A DNA stretch of 64,000 nt from Carex sylvatica. Taxonomy: Eukaryota; Streptophyta; Magnoliopsida; Poales; Cyperaceae. This document shows, piece by piece, positions 35,556 to 47,592 of the stretch; positions within the stretch are counted from its first letter, which is position 1; every line of letters begins with the position of its first letter. The stretch lies in contig CAXKVR010000129.1 of NCBI GenBank assembly GCA_964058845.1, positions 1-64,000 on the forward strand, in the 5' to 3' direction. Both the position numbers and the translations under genes were made by a program. The notes beneath the pieces were generated by a model. It was given only the letters and a program-made list of their open reading frames with translations, had not been told where the DNA came from and searched no databases.

Positions 35556-36550
35556 CTAAGATATTAATTTCCTGTGTCGAGTGTAATTTAGAGTACAAAA
35601 AAACATCAAATGTTGTAACATTAATTTGTAGATAAACATTCCAATTTAATTTTACAAGTTATTTTGAAAGATACTATTCCTGTGCTTCGTTTTCTTGATA
35701 AATTGTTGTTTCTAACTGCAACGTTTCCAGTTAAGGTTTCCTTTAGAAAAGGCTGTCAGGTGGGGTCCGTAAAAACAGAATTGGAGGGGTCAGTGTTAGC
35801 AGTAACAGAGTAGTCCAGTTAAGAAAATAAAGAGTTGTTTAGAAAAGTAGAGGGATCTCTATTTACTTCTATTTTTTAGTTTGTTACGATAAATAAGAAG
35901 TTGTTAGTATGACGTATCATCTCGTGAGTCAATCGCATGATTCGATCAGCAAGACTTGTTAGTTTGTTTCCTTCATAGCTTCGCTTATAAATAGGCATCA
36001 ACTATAACCGATATGAAATTGAATAAGAATTTTCTAGTTTCCCTCTCATTCTGTTTTACTGTTCTTGTATCCAAGATCTAATTTCTTTGAAATTAGTTCA
36101 AATTGTTCGATTGTTCGTGAAATTTCCTCTTCGCTTTGTCTGATCAAGGTCATAGCACTAACCTAATTAAATTTGTGAAATTGCCCCCAATTCAGCAGGA
36201 CAGAAGATTCACTTTGCAGTTTCTATAATTGCAGCAATATTCGTTATCTTCTATATCGCTAAATTGCAACAAACATGTTGCACAGTCCATAGTTGTTATT
36301 CGGGGACCAGCTCATTTGCGCTGAAAGTAAACAAGGAAAGTTGGTTTGATTTACAGGTGGAACCCACTAATTCCCTAAAAAAAAATACATACACGATAAT
36401 GATTTGTGAAGCAAATGAAGATGTGCATGTTTAATGCCGTCCCATACTCAAAAGACTTTTTTTGGGTTTAGTATAACTAATCTATCTTGCTTTCCTCCGA
36501 ACGTTAAGCAACAACATAATTAAAAATATATATATCTATAGGTCGATGTG
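35556..36550. other. 3' flank of the first ATL gene and an LTR-like fragment
   Basis: About 35880-36275 looks like a copia-type LTR or solo LTR: TGTTACGATAAATAAG near the start, CTTATAAATAGGC (TATA-like) at about 35984, then CT-rich sequence and GCAACA near the end. I could not find matching target duplications, so this is tentative. The rest is ordinary AT-rich sequence. Confidence 0.35.
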
Positions 36551-37059
36551 GCGGAAGTGCCCTTTTTTTTACAATGTCCTCAAAAACAAATAACAAATAT
36601 TCACTCGTTGAATTTTTTTTTTTTTTTATAAATGACATAACTGTCCCACTGAGGGACGACCAACTCTCAATATCAAACTGTCCCTTAGTGGGGCAGTCAG
36701 CTCCAAACCAAACCGCTCCTGGGTGGTTTGATATATAATATTTTTTTTATAAATAATGATGTATTACTATATTTATGTTAAATAAATGTTATAATTTTAT
36801 AATTTAGGGTTATAATTTTAAGTAATGCTTTATAATTCAGGATTGTAATTTTATTTGTTGTATGCTTTGTAATTTGTTATAATTTTATTATAATTTTGTT
36901 TGCTATAATTTTATTTTAGTGTTATAAATTGATTTTGTTTGATCAGATAAACAACAAAACAAAATAATAAAATACTAAGTCTACAACATAAAATATATCA
37001 ATTCAAACATAAAATATAACAATCCAAACATGAAATACTACAAATTCAGTCTAACTAAA

Positions 37060-38020
37060 ACTATTGCATAACATAAAAAAAAAAAACCAAACGACGACAA
37101 CGATAATCAGAGAGATCCAGCCTAGCAGGTGAACGGCGCTGCCTGGGCAACAACTGATACCCCAACTGAACCTCCTCCTCCTGAATACCTGACTCTACAT
37201 TGACCGCCCATGGATTCTCCTCGTGGATCCTTGAATGTGTAGGGTGAACCCATGGAATCTCCTCCTGGAGCACCGGTTGCGTACGACACTCCCATGGATC
37301 AGCCTACCAAGTAGTAGGATACATGGCCGGGGCGGTGTGCCAAATAAAGCAGAAGCAAATGCATCTACAGCCTACGACCCACTCCCACTAGCCTCGGTGT
37401 CGTTCTGTCTGGTCTCTGCGTATTGTGGTCTGCGAAGGCTCTGCGCCTCGTACCCGGTATCATCCCAGTAAGGTCAGTCATAGTGAAAGTGGGATCAGCT
37501 TGCCAGGTGAGGACTCCATCCTGCATGTAATAATGTTAAATTTGCTACATACAAATAACTAGTAAATTAATTAAATAATAAAAAGCTTGACTGACCTCTA
37601 CATGCACTGGAACTTCATACTTGTTGCAGTAAGTGTTCCATTCGTTGTTATTCAACACCCAATTATACAAATAACTAGTAAATTAATTAAATAATAAAAA
37701 GCTTGACTGACCTCTACATGCATTGGAACTTCATACTTGTTGCAATAAGTGTTCCATTCGTTGTTATTCAACACCCAATTGTGAAAACGCCCAAAGAGTT
37801 ACCCTTTGCATAATTGATGTTAACTTAGTAATAACATATTTTTAAGGAAAAATAGTTGTGTATGGCACCTTCATATTAACTTATAATCACCTACAGGAGG
37901 TGGCAGCATCTCATCATCGTAGATAGCGACTCGGAGCTCATCACTGAGAACATATGAACTATCTCCGGTCTCCATCGTATCTCGTGATCATCTCGTCGAG
38001 GTCTGGCCATGCTATATTTG
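37060..38020 (-). pseudogene. C-terminal exons of a PMD gene carried by the Mutator-like element
   Basis: Minus-strand exons match the PMD gene of the 8.8-kb element in order. About 38020-37905 ends GAGATGCTGCCACCTCCTG, like GAGATGCCGCCACCTCCTT at 53901. An exon with TGGGTGTTGAATAACAACGA is like TGGGTGTTGAATACCCAAGG at 54048. An exon around 37500-37300 parallels 54189-54450 (CTTTATTTGGCACACCGCC against ATTATTTGGCGCACCACC). A final exon (37290-37064) ends in a basic arginine-rich stretch. The second of these exons lies in a 116-bp tandem duplication. The N-terminal PMD core is absent, so no functional protein is expected. Confidence 0.75.
37551..37782. repeat. 116-bp tandem duplication spanning a PMD exon
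   Basis: ACAAATAACTAGTAAATTAA and the following 95 bp are repeated once (37551 and 37667) with two or three changes, duplicating an exon and its flanking intron sequence. Confidence 0.93.
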
Positions 38021-38744
38021 AAAATATCAAGTTACTACATTTCTAACATATTTTTACAATTTACAATAATTAATAAGAATTATTATTGCAAACTAAAATA
38101 ATAAAAAATAATAATACAATTTTGAACAACTTATTAACAATGTCTAAACAATTTTTAAGAATTTCTAAATAATTTTGGACCACTTATATTAATTATAAAA
38201 AATTTTGGATAATTTCTAAACAATTTCTAACACTTTATACTAATTGGAAACAATTTTGGACAATTTATATTAATTGGAAGCAATTTCTAATAATTTCTAA
38301 ACAATTTCTAACCATTTATATTAATTCCTAACAATTTTTAATATTTTCTAAATAATTTTGGATAATTTATAGTAATTCTAAACAATTTTGGACAATTTTA
38401 AACAATTTCGAAATAATTTTGGACTAAAAAATAAAATTCAAAAAAGTTGAGGAACTTGTATGCAAAAGGAGAGGTAAAATTCTCGAGAAAGAGAGAAAAA
38501 GAGGAAAGAGAGGGTGCCCTCTAATACATAGACAAATTCAAATTGCTCCATTGGAGATTGGTTTGGTCTGAAACTGACCGCCCTACTTAGAGGCTTTTTG
38601 GTATTGAAAGTTGACCGTCTCTTAATGGGCGGTTAGGTTATTTATATATAAAAAAAAAATCTAATCCGAGGACACATTTATTATTTTTTCTGAGGATATA
38701 TATATATATATATATATATTTTTTTAAAAGGGCGCGCGGAAGTG

Positions 38745-39623
38745 TATTCCGATTCTTACTTTTATTAGTGAAGAAAAAAAAGATAATGCTCTCTAATAAG
38801 TCAAATAAGTGGCCAACTGACGGTATTCAACAATTCCAGCCCGTATAAGAAACGGACAGCAATTGTATGAATCCAGCATCTCAGATGTGACCCAGATCCA
38901 AGTAATTTCAGGCCTAAGAATACAGCCCGTAAAATTCCCAGTGCTTTAAGATTTTAATATTTGCATAAAACTGAAAATATGTCTATTTTAAATTTCGAAA
39001 TTCACAAAAAAAAAATATCTTGGTCTGAAAAGTTATATGAATGTTTCCAAATATAGACAAAATAATTAGAAAATAACATAATTGGGTCAAAGTAGCTCAG
39101 CGAGAATTATAAAAACATTTCGGTAATTTTAAATTTATTTAGAAGTTTGTACAGATGACTAGATGTTCATTCAGTACAAATATTTATTGATTACAGAAAG
39201 TCCAAAACCGGATCTCGACTACCAATTTTTGTTTTCAAATAAAGTTTTAACCCATTTTCATTCTATTTTTTTTCCTTGTTAAATTTTGGCATGAAACAAA
39301 CTTAAAATATGAACCACATAAAAGGTCTATTACAAAGTAAAAGGAAAGAGTTATATATAGTAATGATGCTCCTATTGTTGGTTATATATAATAGGTCATG
39401 TTTTGTTTTATTTTAAAAATATTTTATCACTTATCAAAAAAAGTTTTTAATTATCTTGAAAATAAGAGTTATAATAAAAAAAAATTGTGATTAAAGACTT
39501 TGAATTAAAAATCAATACGAAATCTTGATTTCCAATTCAAAAAAAAATGGAAATACAAAAAAAAACCACTATACATTAATTCTATTAGTTTATTGCTTAA
39601 TGTTACTCTCATATTTTACATTT
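38745..39623. other. AT-rich spacer without recognised genes
   Basis: No coding or repeat structure is recognised. A- and T-runs are frequent. Confidence 0.5.
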
Positions 39624-39669
39624 TGTATGTTCAGGGCCGGTCCTTAAGATTTTGGGGTCTGGAGCGGAA

Positions 39670-39990
39670 CAAATTTGGACCTGGATCATTTTTGCATTTT
39701 TAAAGTCCAAACAGTCGATCTGAACTGTTCAATATGATATCCATATTAAAACATGCTTCGAGACCAAAATTTACATATCTTTGAATTTTTTTTTTACTAT
39801 TTTTTTAAGATATGTAGAAAATCCATTGATTCAAAAGATTATGAACCATAAAAAACAATGATTTTATACTTAGCTTAAAAATTAGTAAAAAAAAAATGAA
39901 AATTAGGTCTCCAAGCACGTTTTAATATGGATATCATGTTGAACGGTTTGGATCGACTATTTGGACTTTTAAAACGCAAAAACTACTTAT
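39670..39990. repeat. Foldback element, family A, copy 7, inside the hAT-like element
   Basis: The left arm has CCAAACAGTCGATCTGAACTG and ATGCTTCGAGACCAAAATTT. The right arm has GGTCTCCAAGCACGTTTTAA and AACGGTTTGGATCGACTATT. The outer ends are degraded. Confidence 0.7.
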
Positions 39991-41202
39991 AAGTATATGA
40001 TGTTGAAGTACTTATGGAATCGATTAGGAGTGTTCATCGGTTCAGTTCGGTTTGGTTTCAACTGAACCGAACTAGGCAAACCAAAGTTATAATTTGGTTT
40101 CAAAAATAGAACCGAACCGAACCGATTTAGCATTGCAATCGAACTGAGTCGAACTAAAGTTTTATTTCACTTTGTTTGGTTTCTTCGATTCAAACCGAAA
40201 TATATTAATTTTTTTATTTAAAGAAAATTGATTTATAATTAACCAAAGTGTATTAAGAAATAAACCGGGGTATTAAGAAATAAACCAGGATAGTCCGGAC
40301 CAAATTCATAATATATACAAATTCGGTCGGTTCAGTTTTGAAAATTTCCAAACTAAATCGAACCGAAGATTTTTTTCTTGATATGCCAATAAATTATACT
40401 TATAGAAAAATTTGAATCCTTCGTATATACAAAATTTGAGCTCTAATATTTTATTTATTTTTAATATAAACAATTTTTTTTGGAGGCTCCTTGAATTTTG
40501 GAGCCCAGGGCGGTCGTCCTGGCTGCACAACACTAGGGCCGAGCCTAGGGTTGCTCATGAGACGAGTTGAGGACAATTTGGAATCAACTCGCGAATTCAT
40601 GAGCCGAGTTGAGTCCGAGTTGCTAATCCAATTCCGAATCAGAAACTACAATTTAGAATCAACTCACGAGCAACTCGTGACTCATAATGAGTACATACTG
40701 AGACAATTTAATTTAATTATAACAAAATAAATATTACATAGTTTACTTAAATAATACATAATAAGAAGTACATAATGAGACAATGGCCAATACATAATTA
40801 AAAATTACAAAAATACCAAAATAGTAAATAATTAAAAATTACCAAACAGATAAGGTTTAGTCATTTGAGAAACGATAATTTTTTTGTTTTTGTTTCAAGT
40901 AGCAATACAATAAATTGTGAGAAATAAATTAATATAAGGTTTGAGGACGCAATAATTAGGAATATATGGATTAGGGTTTGCTATGAGTCCAACCGAGTTC
41001 GAGGTAACTCCGATTCGACTCATAAATCAACCGAGTCAGTAAACTCGAGTTAGTTTTGACTCGAATCAATTTCAACTCGAGTTATGAGCGAATTGAATCC
41101 GAATTGATTCTAAAGATTTGATAAAAGAAAGAATTTGTATTAACCTTGTGTATTTGAGTACAATGACATTAGATCTATTTATAGACTTGATTAATATACA
41201 AT

Positions 41203-41310
41203 CATAAACAACTCCATTAAGTATCTCCTACCTACCACCATTACAATGCTAATCAACTCCTATAATTCACACCCACTATTATCTTCAATACAATATATTT
41301 GATTCTCTAT
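41203..41310. repeat. Left copy of an internal inverted repeat (partner 42490-42615)
   Basis: CTACCTACCACCATTACAAT and TTCACACCCACTATTATC read as reverse complement at 42497-42590, and again in direct orientation, degraded, at 42615-42690. An LTR-like or foldback fragment appears to have been rearranged inside the nested hAT-like element. Confidence 0.75.
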
Positions 41311-41879
41311 TATGGTAGCAATATTGAGCTTGCTTCGAAAAAAAGAAGGTTTGTAGCAATATCTCAATGCCTTTTTTTTGTGATTCGAATCGTCATTCGG
41401 GTCTACTTGAAGGTAAAAGAGAAGGAGTTCTTCTGGCTCAAAAACACTTCCATGTACTCGAGAGGCTCGTTTGAGTCCTATTTAAAAAATAAAAAATAAA
41501 ATAAAAGAAAATGAAATAGCTCATGATTTTGTGACAAGTACATAGTTTCAAGATGCTTTTTAGCTCTCTTGTCTCATTTTTGAGAAGCATTTGGTAGATA
41601 GAAGAAGAGAAGAGATAAAGGAGCCCGGCAATGATTTGGTTTGGTGATTTGATTTTAGAAATTGGAGAGATTTAAATTTTGATTTGGAAATAGGTGTGGG
41701 AGGTTTTGAATCAAAGAGATAGAAAAAGGCAGGTAAGGAATTGATTTGGAGCTTTATATTATTTCTTTTGTTCCCGGCAGTTTGCAAATCTGAAAAGAGT
41801 TGGACTTAGAAATTAAAGAAATTGGAAGGTTTTTTTTTTTTTGAGAAATTGGAGGGGATCGGGCAAGTGATAGCCCAGA

Positions 41880-42480
41880 TTCAGAGTGTATATCCTCTGA
41901 GATATCTCATATTTTGTGCTGCCGACGTGTCCGGGAATGATGTGTGTGTGGGGGTGGTGGTATTATTTGAGCTTTGAGATTCGCACAGAACGTATTGTAA
42001 CAATTGAGATTTTCCAAAAAGTCACGCAAAATATGAGATACCTCAGAGGATGCGAATTCCAGATTCATTGGTCAGCCCAGCTGGAATTAAAAGACAAGTA
42101 TACTCAAGGAATTTAAACGCCAGATCCAATGTTAGGCCCATATTCAAGTTGACAACATGAGTATAACCGATCCAGATCGAGTCGAAGAGGATTGACGCCC
42201 AAATCAGATCTCCATCGTTGACTTCTCTGATGCACCGCACTGCTGACTTTGAGATCGAGCCAGATCCAGGCCAGTAGAGGTACGCACCTCGTCGCCTGAG
42301 ACGGAGCTCTGTGAACCGACACGACACTGATCTCCGACCTCTCCTTATCAGATCATCAGCCGATCACATCCTCTCTCTGATTGCTGGTCGACTCAGCTCG
42401 CCGGATTCACAGTTGAGCACACCTCTCATTACTTCCTCGAGGAGATCCCCGCCTCTGCTTGCACTGGAATTCATGGTGAG
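41880..42480 (+). other. GC-richer insert resembling a captured gene 5' end
   Basis: The base composition differs from the surroundings (CCAGATCGAGTCGAAGAGG and similar). The segment ends GGAATTCATGGTGAGTTGAG, an ATG at a consensus 5' splice site. It has no long open frame, so I cannot assign a gene. At 41893-41916 and 42027-42050 the sequence TCCTCTGAGATATCTCAT occurs in inverted orientation with one change. Confidence 0.3.
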
Positions 42481-42750
42481 TTGAGTTTCACCTCACGACA
42501 GGATTAATAGAGAATCAAATATATTGTATTGGAAATAATAGTGGGTGTGAATTATAGAAGTTGATTAGAATTGTAATGGTGGTAGGTAGGAGATGTATAG
42601 TGGAGTTATTTATAATTACAATGCTAATTAACTTCTATAATTCACACTCACTATTATTTTCAATACAATATATTTAATTCTCTATTAGATTCTAAATTGA
42701 GTTTCAACTCGTGAGCTTTTTGTACACCCCTAGCCGGACCTGTGTATGGT

Positions 42751-45700
42751 CATTGGCGAATCTGTCAAGGCTCAGGAGTAAGCAACATGTATTTGAAAAA
42801 TTCTTCAGTGTCTACCATTGACTCAATATTGTGTCTAATTCCGATCCAGAAAATAAAAATAACAAGGCCCAGACAAAAAAAAATAAAAGAACACTAAATG
42901 CCGGAATCGCTGCTGGACTGCTGGTTCAACTTCGCTAAATGCTTGAATCCGACTAAATTTTGTTGTTATCGCTAGAATAGAACATTAGACAGTCAGATAG
43001 AAAATAAAAGAAGTTTCTATTATAAAATAAAAATAAACAAATCTAAATATGACAGAGAGAATGTAAAAAATAATAATCTCTTTATTTATATATTTCTCAT
43101 GTGTGTACAATATAAAATTACAAATTTTCTATTTGTAGGCTAAAAATTGTAAATGAAAAGCCATCTAAATAAATAGAGAAATGAAATACAACAGTAGTGA
43201 GCATCAATCCAATGGTAATAAAGTAGTGAGGAAATAATGAGAATTAATATTGAAAGTTACAAAATAAATAAATCATCCACTATTATATTCAAAACAGTTT
43301 CAACTTTCTGTACAAACTCTTGTACTCGATTTATTTGTCTAAATCTCATGCATATATTTTCTGAGCAAGGATTCATACCGGAGACATTTCTCAAAAAAAA
43401 AAGATTCATACTGATACAAAATAACTCCCGAAAAAAATATATTCAAATAAATTATTACGCGGTCAAATTTTCATTAATTTTCAATTTTATTTAAACTCAT
43501 GATAAATTATTTGTTGTGTTTTTAAATTACAAATGCTGGCATAATTTTGTCTAGATGTGTGTCAAAAATGGTTGTTGAAGTATGCAAAATTATAGGTTGA
43601 ATTGTGTTTATCATTTTGATTGTATTTTATCTATTACTTGATTAATTAATGGGTTAAAAGCTACCATAGCATAAATTCTGGATCCACCCTTGTGTATGAT
43701 AGTAAGAATCATTATTTAAATTAATATATTCAGATGAATAAGATGTTAGGAAATGAATATTTATCTATGAAAGTGTATTCTACACATAGATAAATTAATG
43801 TCTGTTACCTATGTAAAACTGACACATCTGATGTCCTAATTAATGAAATATAGAACTATATCTCTAGATTTCTTTGTCAAAACAAATTAATTTGTCTGAA
43901 AAAATGAAATAATTTATTTCAAATTAATTCATCTCTTAGTCCTATTTTACTTTTCGTTTGACAGTTCAAATGTGGAGTAAGAGATTTACTCCACAATCAG
44001 ACCTGAACTAGAATACTAATGTAAAAAAAAAATGTAATTTTTATTAAAAAAAATTATTTATGTTATTATTTGTTGGATATATGCTTTATTTATATTTTAA
44101 TATTGATAGTAATTATGTATGTTATATATGTTAATGTTTTTTATTAATAAAATCCGTCCAAATCTACCTAATCTGTTCGTCAGAATTCATCGTATTTTAA
44201 ATGATAATAATTAATATAGATTGAAAATAAGAATCTCACTACTAACTAAAATTTGACCGGTCTGATCTGCGTAAACTCCGTTCTGGAGGAGATTATTCGA
44301 TGATTTGATTCATGTGTTGTTCTACGCTTGGTCAAAACTCAGGTATATTGGATCTTCTGTATTCATGTGTTCCCCATTCAATGTTCGTTTGGTGCGAAGC
44401 TATGCTTCACAGAAAACCACAAGTCAAAACATGCTTAATAAAAAAGGGAATTCATGTATACCCCTAGAAAATCTTAAAATTGCGTACCTCCCCTCTAAAG
44501 TTCATAATATAATACTACTATTGTACTCATACTTTGCTACAATTTCAAAATTAAAAAAATATAAAAAATAGAAGTAAATGACACCAATTTTTTTTTTAAC
44601 AGTATTTGTCTTTTTATAATTTATTTTTATTCAACAATGAAATAGATTATTTTGTTTTTACCTCTCTCTGTTAAATATAAAGGTAATCAATATTTAGTGA
44701 ACAAATATGTTAATTATTTTGTTTCTTTATTGTAAATTTGTAATCAATAATGTAAAAGGAAGATATAAATATGATCAATTAACTGTTTTTATTGCAACGT
44801 TCATATAAAGAAATTGTAAGTAGAAAATTAGTGTAGCGGGTGTTCAAAGAACTAAATATAAACTTCAACACAATAAATGTCAATACATTAACACATAAAA
44901 TCATAATTGTAGATTTTTTTATCTTAACTGTTAAAATTCAAAGAATTAAATCACAGCTGTTGACGGATCAAGATATCTACATGCTTAATATAAGAGGGGA
45001 GATTTAACTTTCTAAATTTAAAATACGGACATATTTATACAATTTACACTTTTTTTTTATTAAAACCCAATTTAAACTTATAAAATATTCATTTCATTCT
45101 TTATTTAAAAAATAAATTATGTAGTTAGTGTAAGAAATATGCTATTTCTTCTAACTGTTTGGTTCCCAATAACAAATGTTTCATTTCTCTGCTATACACA
45201 CTACAATACACAGTATTTGGTTATATATTTGTGTGCATCATAAATATGAAAACGAACAATTTACTCTCAAAATTTAACAATTAAAAAACTAAATATTTCT
45301 TTTAAATATATTATATATTATATATTTTTTAATAAAATGTAAAATGTGCAACTTGCTTTAAACTAAAGCAAGAGATTATTTTTTTAATTCAAAATAGGGC
45401 GCTCTAAGAAAGGTTTAACGAATAATAGATATATTTTACCGATTTCTTCTCTCCAACTTTTTTTTTTAATCAATTAATTTCCCTTTATGTTTGCCCTTAC
45501 GTCAGTTGTTATGATTTTGAAACTGATTTTCTTTTCCCTTTTCTTATTGCCGTGTACATTTTGGCCTCCTATCACATGCAGTTATCCACAATATTTTATT
45601 ATTATTATTATGATTCTTATTGCTAATCATGAGTTCATAACTTCACCAATAACTTATTCACTACAAAAAGTAAAAACATTAGTAAAAAAAAAAGTAAAAA
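42751..45700. other. Long AT-rich intergenic region
   Basis: I see no gene, RNA or clear repeat. Several short open frames exist but have the composition of random AT-rich DNA. GGATCCACCCTTGTGTATG at about 43680 resembles the terminal-type motif near 24520. Confidence 0.5.
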
Positions 45701-46105
45701 TATTAGAACTAGGGTGTTCCTAAGTTCATCAAGCTCTTTTGTGAACTCAAATTTAAAATTTATAGGATTAATTTCAAACAACAAATCTAAGCTGTTGAAA
45801 TTTTTCTACCTTACGAGTGATGCATCTACATACAAAAATTTTGAGATTTTAAATTAATTTTGTATAGTGTCAAGTGGCATCCAAAAAAATAATGTATTAA
45901 AATTAATTTATAAACCATCTAATTTTGACCACTTGACTTTATACTAAATTAAATCGAAACTTTAAAATTTTGACATGTAGTTGTATCACTCGCAAAGTAG
46001 AAGGATTTCAATAATTTAGATTCATAATTTGAAGTCAATCTAATAAATTTTGTATTGAGTTCACAAGAGAACTTGATAACCTTAGAAACACCTTATAGTC
46101 TACTC
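45701..46105. repeat. Foldback element, family B, third copy
   Basis: It starts TTAGAACTAGGGTGTTCCTAAG and ends ACACCTTATAGTCTACTC. Inner motifs match the copies at 33629-34505: GAGTGATGCATCTACATAC, ATCTAATTTTGACCACTTGA, and TTCACAAGAGAACTTGAT pairing with CAAGCTCTTTTGTGAACTC. Target duplications are not evident. Confidence 0.75.
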
Positions 46106-47592
46106 CATAACAAAGATGTTTTCTCACCCAATACGATATTGTTTGGTAATTTGTTGGTATATTCGGAAAAACAGGGTCCAAAGTGGCACATATATAATAT
46201 AACAAACCAAAAAGGGTAGCAGAAGAGGATCATGGAGCCTTGAGGTTTCTGGTATATATTAAACTGTCCTTGTCGGCTGTGGAAAAATTGTTAGCCTTGA
46301 GGTGATCTAACTTGGGATGAGATACTTTTCTTAATTATCAATGACAACATTTATTGATATAAATTATCTAATAATTAAAGAGATTTTGTATTGAATTTGA
46401 TATAACCTGAAATTTAATTACTTACGAATTAAAATCCGATAAATTTTAACTGGTAAATATATTGCTTGATCAATGAATAGTGAGCAATCCAATTGTATCA
46501 AAATTGATACACAATTTATCAACATCATTAAAATATACCTTAAAACTGTTTTTCTTTTTCTTTTGATGGTCTATATATTGGTTGTCATTGTTGTTTACAT
46601 GAGTTTGTTATCCAAATAACCATTTTTTAATTGAACAGTTATACAATTTTTGTGCGAGGAAGGTGGCACTCCCACGAGTTGCCATAATCATTTTTGGTAC
46701 TGATTTTTCATAATTAAAAATTCAGCAATTTAATCCGTTAAATTTATTGTTCTCCACGAGTAATCCATGGTTCTTGAAATTTAGAATTTTTTAAAGTTTG
46801 TTTTGCACAAAATCAAAAGTCAAATAAAATTATTTCTAACTTAACTTTAGCGAGTTAAATTTCATATTTTTATTTTATTTTATATAAAACAAGCTTAAAA
46901 ATGTACATGTGAACGCATCAATGCGAGGAAGAATAATATCATTCGTTTGAATTTGTCATCTAAATTTAAGAATTGAAATAGCAAAACAAAACAAAAAATA
47001 AGGCAATTGTGGAAACTTGCAGCAGGATAACGTCATATTTTTATATTTGAGTTATCTAATTAAATTATGATGCTTGCATTCCTTGGATCAAATATATCGG
47101 ACGGCTCAGAATCGATAACATTTACAAAGGGACTGTCTTTGGAAGTCACATTCTAGTACACATAAGAAATCAATCTTGTTAAGTTTTAACGATTCTAGAC
47201 AGATGAGAAGTCAACTAGTCACAGCGCTTACCCCCACAAAAGTCAGGAGATTGCAAATATATAGCGTATACATAAAACTAAAAAAAAAGGTCGTCCTATT
47301 AATTCATTTTTTTTTTTCAGTTATTTTGGGACAAATTCAACCTGTCCCTCGCATCATGGTCCATAGACATATATAAGTGAATAACTAAGGGTCAAATAAA
47401 TATACGCATCGAAAGAAAAACTTGCTTTGAAATGATGATTCCTGGCTAAAATTTCCCAGGTGGAAACAAAAACAAATCCTATTCACCTCCCTTAATTTCC
47501 CCTCAACAAACGGGGTTCACTTTGCATTCTCCTATAACCATCGTCACGGCCACTCTGCCATCGCTGCTTCTTCTCACAGGATTCTCTTCTCG
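46106..47592 (+). promoter_or_regulatory. Upstream region of the second ATL gene
   Basis: It is AT-rich and without genes. CATATATAAGTG at about 47367-47378 is the best TATA candidate. A CT-rich leader follows (47485-47590) before the ATG at 47593. Confidence 0.45.

Larger units (their letters stand above)
36560..38735. mobile_element. Mutator-like element with a PMD gene fragment (non-autonomous)
   Basis: GCGGAAGTG occurs at 36551-36559 and 38736-38744, a 9-bp target duplication. The ends begin CCCTTTT in inverted orientation and the arms match imperfectly for roughly 200 bp: GTCCTCA near each end, then ACTGTCCC-GAGGGACG on the left against the complement of CCGTCTCTTAATGGGCGGT on the right. 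Inside is the minus-strand 3' part of a plant-mobile-domain gene. There is no transposase. The internal region 38040-38420 is a degenerate AACAATTTTGGACAATTTAT repeat. Confidence 0.8.
40546..42732. mobile_element. hAT-like element, nested inside the outer hAT-like end
   Basis: It starts TAGGGTTGCTCATGAGACGAG and ends AACTCGTGAGC...TGTACACCCCTA, with inverted TAGGG-TG termini and subterminal ACTCG repeats. Flanks GCCGAGCC (40538-40545) and GCCGGACC (42733-42740) match at six of eight positions. They also rejoin the outer element's right terminus, which is strong independent support. Subterminal regions (40556-40690, 40985-41110) are rich in GAGTTGA/TCAACTCG. There is no transposase. Confidence 0.75.
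39632..42742. mobile_element. hAT-like element, outer copy, interrupted by a second element
   Basis: The left end CAGGGCCGGTCCTTAAGATTTTGGGG is the familiar plant hAT terminus. The right end, after removing the nested insertion, reads ...CTAGGGCC + GGACCTG. The 8-bp flanks TGTATGTT (39624-39631) and TGTATGGT (42743-42750) match at seven positions, as expected for hAT. It contains a decayed family-A foldback (39670-39990). No transposase is recognisable. Confidence 0.75.
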
